From a bacterium (lineage in GTDB: Bacteria; Zhuqueibacterota; Zhuqueibacteria; Thermofontimicrobiales; Thermofontimicrobiaceae): a stretch of 14,858 nucleotides of DNA. Below are positions 12,938-14,858 of this stretch, piece after piece. A program made the position numbers and the translations under genes. The notes under the pieces are model-generated. The model made no database searches. It saw only the letters and a program-made list of their open reading frames with translations, and was not told the DNA's origin. Where the stretch lies: the NCBI GenBank assembly GCA_011046315.1, contig DSAU01000511.1, positions 1 to 14,858 on the forward strand, in the 5' to 3' direction. How positions within the stretch are numbered: position 1 is the first letter of the stretch; the number at the start of each line of letters is the position of its first letter.

Positions 12938-13105
12938 TTATTTTTTTTGAAATGGAGACGGAGGATTATTAATGATAAAAAGCGGAATTGTTGCTGCAGC
13001 TTTATTCTAACGATTCAACTACAAACCAGATTTCTTGTGAAAATCCGATTTTTAGTTGTTTTCACAGCGCAGATTTGGCATTCAGCGTGCAGCAGTTCCG
13101 CTGGG

Positions 13106-13420
13106 CTATTCTACCAGTACCGCGGTGCCATACACTAAAATTTCCGAAGCAGCCCCCATGATGTACGAGGTGCTGATGCGGACATCGACTACCGCGTTTG
13201 CTCCCATTGATTCAGCCGTTTCCAGCATGCGGTCAATCGCCTGCTCCCGGGCTTCTCCCATCAATTTTGTATATTCTTCAATTTCACCGCCCATAATATT
13301 TTTTAAACCTGCCAGAATGTCCTTGCCGATGTTTCGGGCGCGAATAGTATTACCGCGCACCAGACCGAAAGTTTTTACAATTTTTTTTCCAGCAATCGTA
13401 CTTGAAGTAACCACCATCAT
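13106..13420 (-). CDS. YbjQ/UPF0145 family protein
   Basis: This 104-aa protein matches the YbjQ family (heavy-metal-binding-domain fold, often pentameric; biochemical role not established). The start MMVVTSSTIAGKKIVKTFG, the centre RNIGKDILAGLKNIMGGE and EEYTKLMGEAREQAIDRM, the GANAVVDVRI stretch and the terminal EILVYGTAVLVE are all family hallmarks, and the length is typical. No signal peptide or membrane segment is seen, so it is probably cytoplasmic. It is the last gene of a leftward operon. Its ATG overlaps the stop of the putative anti-sigma gene (ATGA, 13420-13417). It has an essentially complete Shine-Dalgarno sequence, TAAGGAGGTG (13435-13426), embedded in the end of that gene. This arrangement suggests coupled yet strong translation. 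I find no clear intrinsic terminator downstream. Confidence 0.9.
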   Translation of the reverse strand: MMVVTSSTIAGKKIVKTFGLVRGNTIRARNIGKDILAGLKNIMGGEIEEYTKLMGEAREQAIDRMLETAESMGANAVVDVRISTSYIMGAASEILVYGTAVLVE

Positions 13421-13890
13421 CTCTGCACCTCCTTATAAGGATCGGTTTTTCTTAGTAACAATTTTTCTCTGGCAACAGAAACCAGCAGTATCACCAGGCC
13501 GGCGATCACTGCAATAATGCCAATTTTAAGAACCAATTCAAGCTGTGTGTCTGTGATAACTGATTCAACCGCTTTAAACAATCCGTAAGTAATCAGAATT
13601 ACGGCGCCGATGGAAAAGACAATCCAGCCGATACCGCGCTCGATGCGGTTGTAAACATTTTTCCAGTAGCTGTCCCATACTTCTGCTGGGGGAGATTTTA
13701 GTTTCATGGTTTTTGTAACCTCCTTCAATTTTTGATAGTTCTGCCATTCCCGCCGACATTCCGAATTCTTGCTCACGATTTCATGAAACTCAGTAGCTTG
13801 TTCTGCTGACAATTCATCGTCAATCGCACCCATGAGCAGACAATAAAACCGCTCTTTTTCGGCGACGGCGTTGTTATTGACAATTGACAT
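13417..13890 (-). CDS. Putative anti-sigma factor with two membrane helices
   Basis: The 157-aa product is called an anti-sigma factor mainly from position: its ATG overlaps the 3' end of the ECF sigma gene by 17 bp. Residues 15-55 look like the cytosolic anti-sigma N-terminal helix region (MGAIDDELSAEQATEFHEIV, then NSECRREW). The zinc-anti-sigma motif H-x3-C-x2-C is degenerate. His36 and Cys45 remain, but the first Cys position is Asn42 and the His spacing is off, so zinc binding is doubtful. Two transmembrane helices span about 87-105 and 118-140, with a short periplasmic loop between them. The C-terminus (REKLLLRKTDPYKEVQR) is basic and cytoplasmic by the positive-inside rule. It lacks the large periplasmic sensor domain of RseA-type proteins. 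GGAG lies only 4 nt before the ATG, so translation probably depends on the upstream gene. Confidence 0.7.
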   Translation of the reverse strand: MSIVNNNAVAEKERFYCLLMGAIDDELSAEQATEFHEIVSKNSECRREWQNYQKLKEVTKTMKLKSPPAEVWDSYWKNVYNRIERGIGWIVFSIGAVILITYGLFKAVESVITDTQLELVLKIGIIAVIAGLVILLVSVAREKLLLRKTDPYKEVQR

Positions 13891-14446
13891 ATTTCTCCAG
13901 TTTCGCTTTCAGCGATTTTCTCGCATAATATAACCGGGACATCACCGTCCCTGTCGGACACTCCAAAATTTCAGCAATCTCTTTATAAGAATGGTTTTGA
14001 AAATCTTTCAATAAAATGATTTCTTTTTCGTCTGGTTTTAATTTTTCCAGCGCTTCCCACAATCGATCTTTCAATTGATCCTTTTCCAAGCTGACTATCA
14101 CATCGCCTTCATCATCAGCGATTTGTTCCAGTTGTCTCTGGCTCAGTTCCGAAAAGGGGCGCGCTCTCCGCGATCGGTCGCGAAGGTAATTGAAGCAGAG
14201 GTTGCGCAGGATTTGATAGTACCAGGTATAAAATTTTCGCTCGGGGTCCAACTTTCTAATTGAGCGATACGCTCGGATAAAAGCCTCCTGCGACAAGTCA
14301 AGGGCATATTCATGATTACCCACTAACCCCAGCGCGCTGAAATAGGCTCGCTTCATATATTTTTCAACCAGGATCCCGTAGCTCTCTTTATCGCCTTTCT
14401 GGCATAAAAGAATAGTTGTTTGCTCATCAAATGATTCACTTTTCAT
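13874..14446 (-). CDS. ECF-family RNA polymerase sigma factor
   Basis: The 190-aa product has the two-domain ECF layout. Sigma-2 spans about 17-92 (YGILVEKYMKRAYFSALGLV, then ALDLSQEAFIRAYRSIRKLD, FYTWYYQILRNLCFNYLRDR). Sigma-4 spans about 128-183 (LWEALEKLKPDEKEIILLKD, then SYKEIAEILECPTGTVMSRL, YYARKSLKAKL). The linker between them is acidic and variable. I prefer the ATG at 14446, which has GAGAA about 5-7 nt upstream. An in-frame GTG at 14458 would add four residues but has no ribosome binding site. It heads an operon with the overlapping putative anti-sigma gene and the YbjQ gene. On the minus strand, GATAACTTTT near 14506-14497 resembles an ECF-type -35 (AACTT core), compatible with autoregulation, but no convincing -10 was found. 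Confidence 0.93.
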   Translation of the reverse strand: MKSESFDEQTTILLCQKGDKESYGILVEKYMKRAYFSALGLVGNHEYALDLSQEAFIRAYRSIRKLDPERKFYTWYYQILRNLCFNYLRDRSRRARPFSELSQRQLEQIADDEGDVIVSLEKDQLKDRLWEALEKLKPDEKEIILLKDFQNHSYKEIAEILECPTGTVMSRLYYARKSLKAKLEKYVNCQ

Positions 14447-14458
14447 CACTGTTCTCAC

Positions 14459-14858
14459 TCATCACAGAATGATACACCTGAGCCGGTATTTTATTCAAAA
14501 GTTATCAAAAAAAATGTAAAAAGCAAGGATGAAATTGATCAGAGAGTTCTAATCAGGGATTTTCAGGGGTGATATTAAAATTTACTTGCTTTTTATTCTA
14601 AAAATGCTATTTTAATATATCGCTAATCAAATAATAAAATAAATACTTAACGGATTGCAACAACGCCGCGACATCTCCAGCGATGATGTATGAACAGCAA
14701 ATCACCTGTTTTCGATGAACGAGATCGCGGATTTGCCCCTGATTTATCAAGCGTTATTCGCAATCACTTTTTATCAAGAATATGATACCATCTGACGGAT
14801 ATTTAATTTTCAGCGACGGTTCGGTTATCCTCCAAACTATAACATTAGTAGGATATAC
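14459..14858. other. 400-bp right-end region, no convincing gene
   Basis: The left part should contain the promoter of the leftward ECF operon. A weak rightward promoter-like pair, TTGCTT (14586-14591), 16 bp, TATTTT (14608-14613), could serve a gene beyond the window. A 31-codon frame at 14690-14785 has no ribosome binding site and is not called. TATCCT (from 14828) and AGGATA near the end form a 6-bp inverted pair. Nothing else stands out. Confidence 0.4.

Noticed and set aside
13036..13066. TGTGAAAA/TTTTCACA inverted repeat downstream of the YbjQ gene
   Set aside because: There is no T-run after the stem on the minus strand, so it is not an intrinsic terminator; it could be an operator but there is no supporting context.
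13056..13517. 153-codon plus-strand frame over the YbjQ and anti-sigma genes
   Set aside because: Antisense shadow of two real genes whose family features and overlapping starts are clear.
14690..14785. 31-codon plus-strand frame near the right end
   Set aside because: No ribosome binding site, no recognisable motif and a length common by chance.
1..14858. CRISPR array, tRNA/rRNA genes, insertion sequences, prophage or defence system
   Set aside because: I saw no regularly spaced repeats, cloverleaf sequences, rRNA-like stretches, transposase or integrase motifs, or known defence-gene motifs on either strand.

Overview
The window looks like ordinary chromosome from a Gram-negative, AT-leaning bacterium, most likely an FCB-group lineage (Calditrichota, KSB1 or a relative). 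The evidence is: a short primary-type sigma factor without region 1.1; an outer-membrane beta-barrel protein; a periplasmic cell-wall amidase; a small secreted FN3-like protein of the kind common in that group; a rhomboid with a C-terminal helical extension; and an RNase HIII. Four genes have E. coli-like TTGACA/TATAAT promoters, each with exactly 17 bp of spacing, which argues against Bacteroidota proper. The lineage is an inference. No rRNA, tRNA, transposase, integrase or CRISPR array is visible.

Layout, left to right. A FlhG/MinD-like ATPase reads leftward (101-1267) and ends at a hairpin terminator. After a 451-bp gap, RNase HIII (1719-2606, +) converges on a small secreted FN3-like protein (2657-3085, -). 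That gene is divergent from the sigma-70 factor (3440-4297, +), and both have near-consensus promoters. A beta-barrel outer-membrane protein follows (4548-5192) with its own promoter, then a perfect 15-bp inverted repeat. Next comes a tight pair: a rhomboid protease (5300-6121) and an AmiC-type N-acetylmuramoyl-L-alanine amidase (6134-7639). A leftward OmpR-family regulator (7696-8385) converges on the amidase; its receiver domain has lost the phospho-acceptor Asp and other key residues.

The 8386-9595 region has no intact gene. It holds AT-rich DNA, a three-stem hairpin element, a possible terminated small transcript, a decayed reading frame and a run of inverted repeats. It leads to a secreted acidic protein of unknown function (9596-10621, +). 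That gene shares a bidirectional terminator with a secreted GH13 debranching enzyme (10772-12862, -). The right end is a leftward operon with overlapping genes: ECF sigma factor, two-TM putative anti-sigma factor and a YbjQ-family protein (14446 down to 13106), preceded by 400 bp without a convincing gene.

A common theme is the cell envelope: outer-membrane protein, rhomboid, amidase, secreted proteins and an ECF sigma/anti-sigma module. I see no defence island or mobile element. The most interesting items are the phosphorylation-dead regulator, the ECF operon with a degenerate zinc motif coupled to YbjQ, and the structured content of the 1.2-kb gap.
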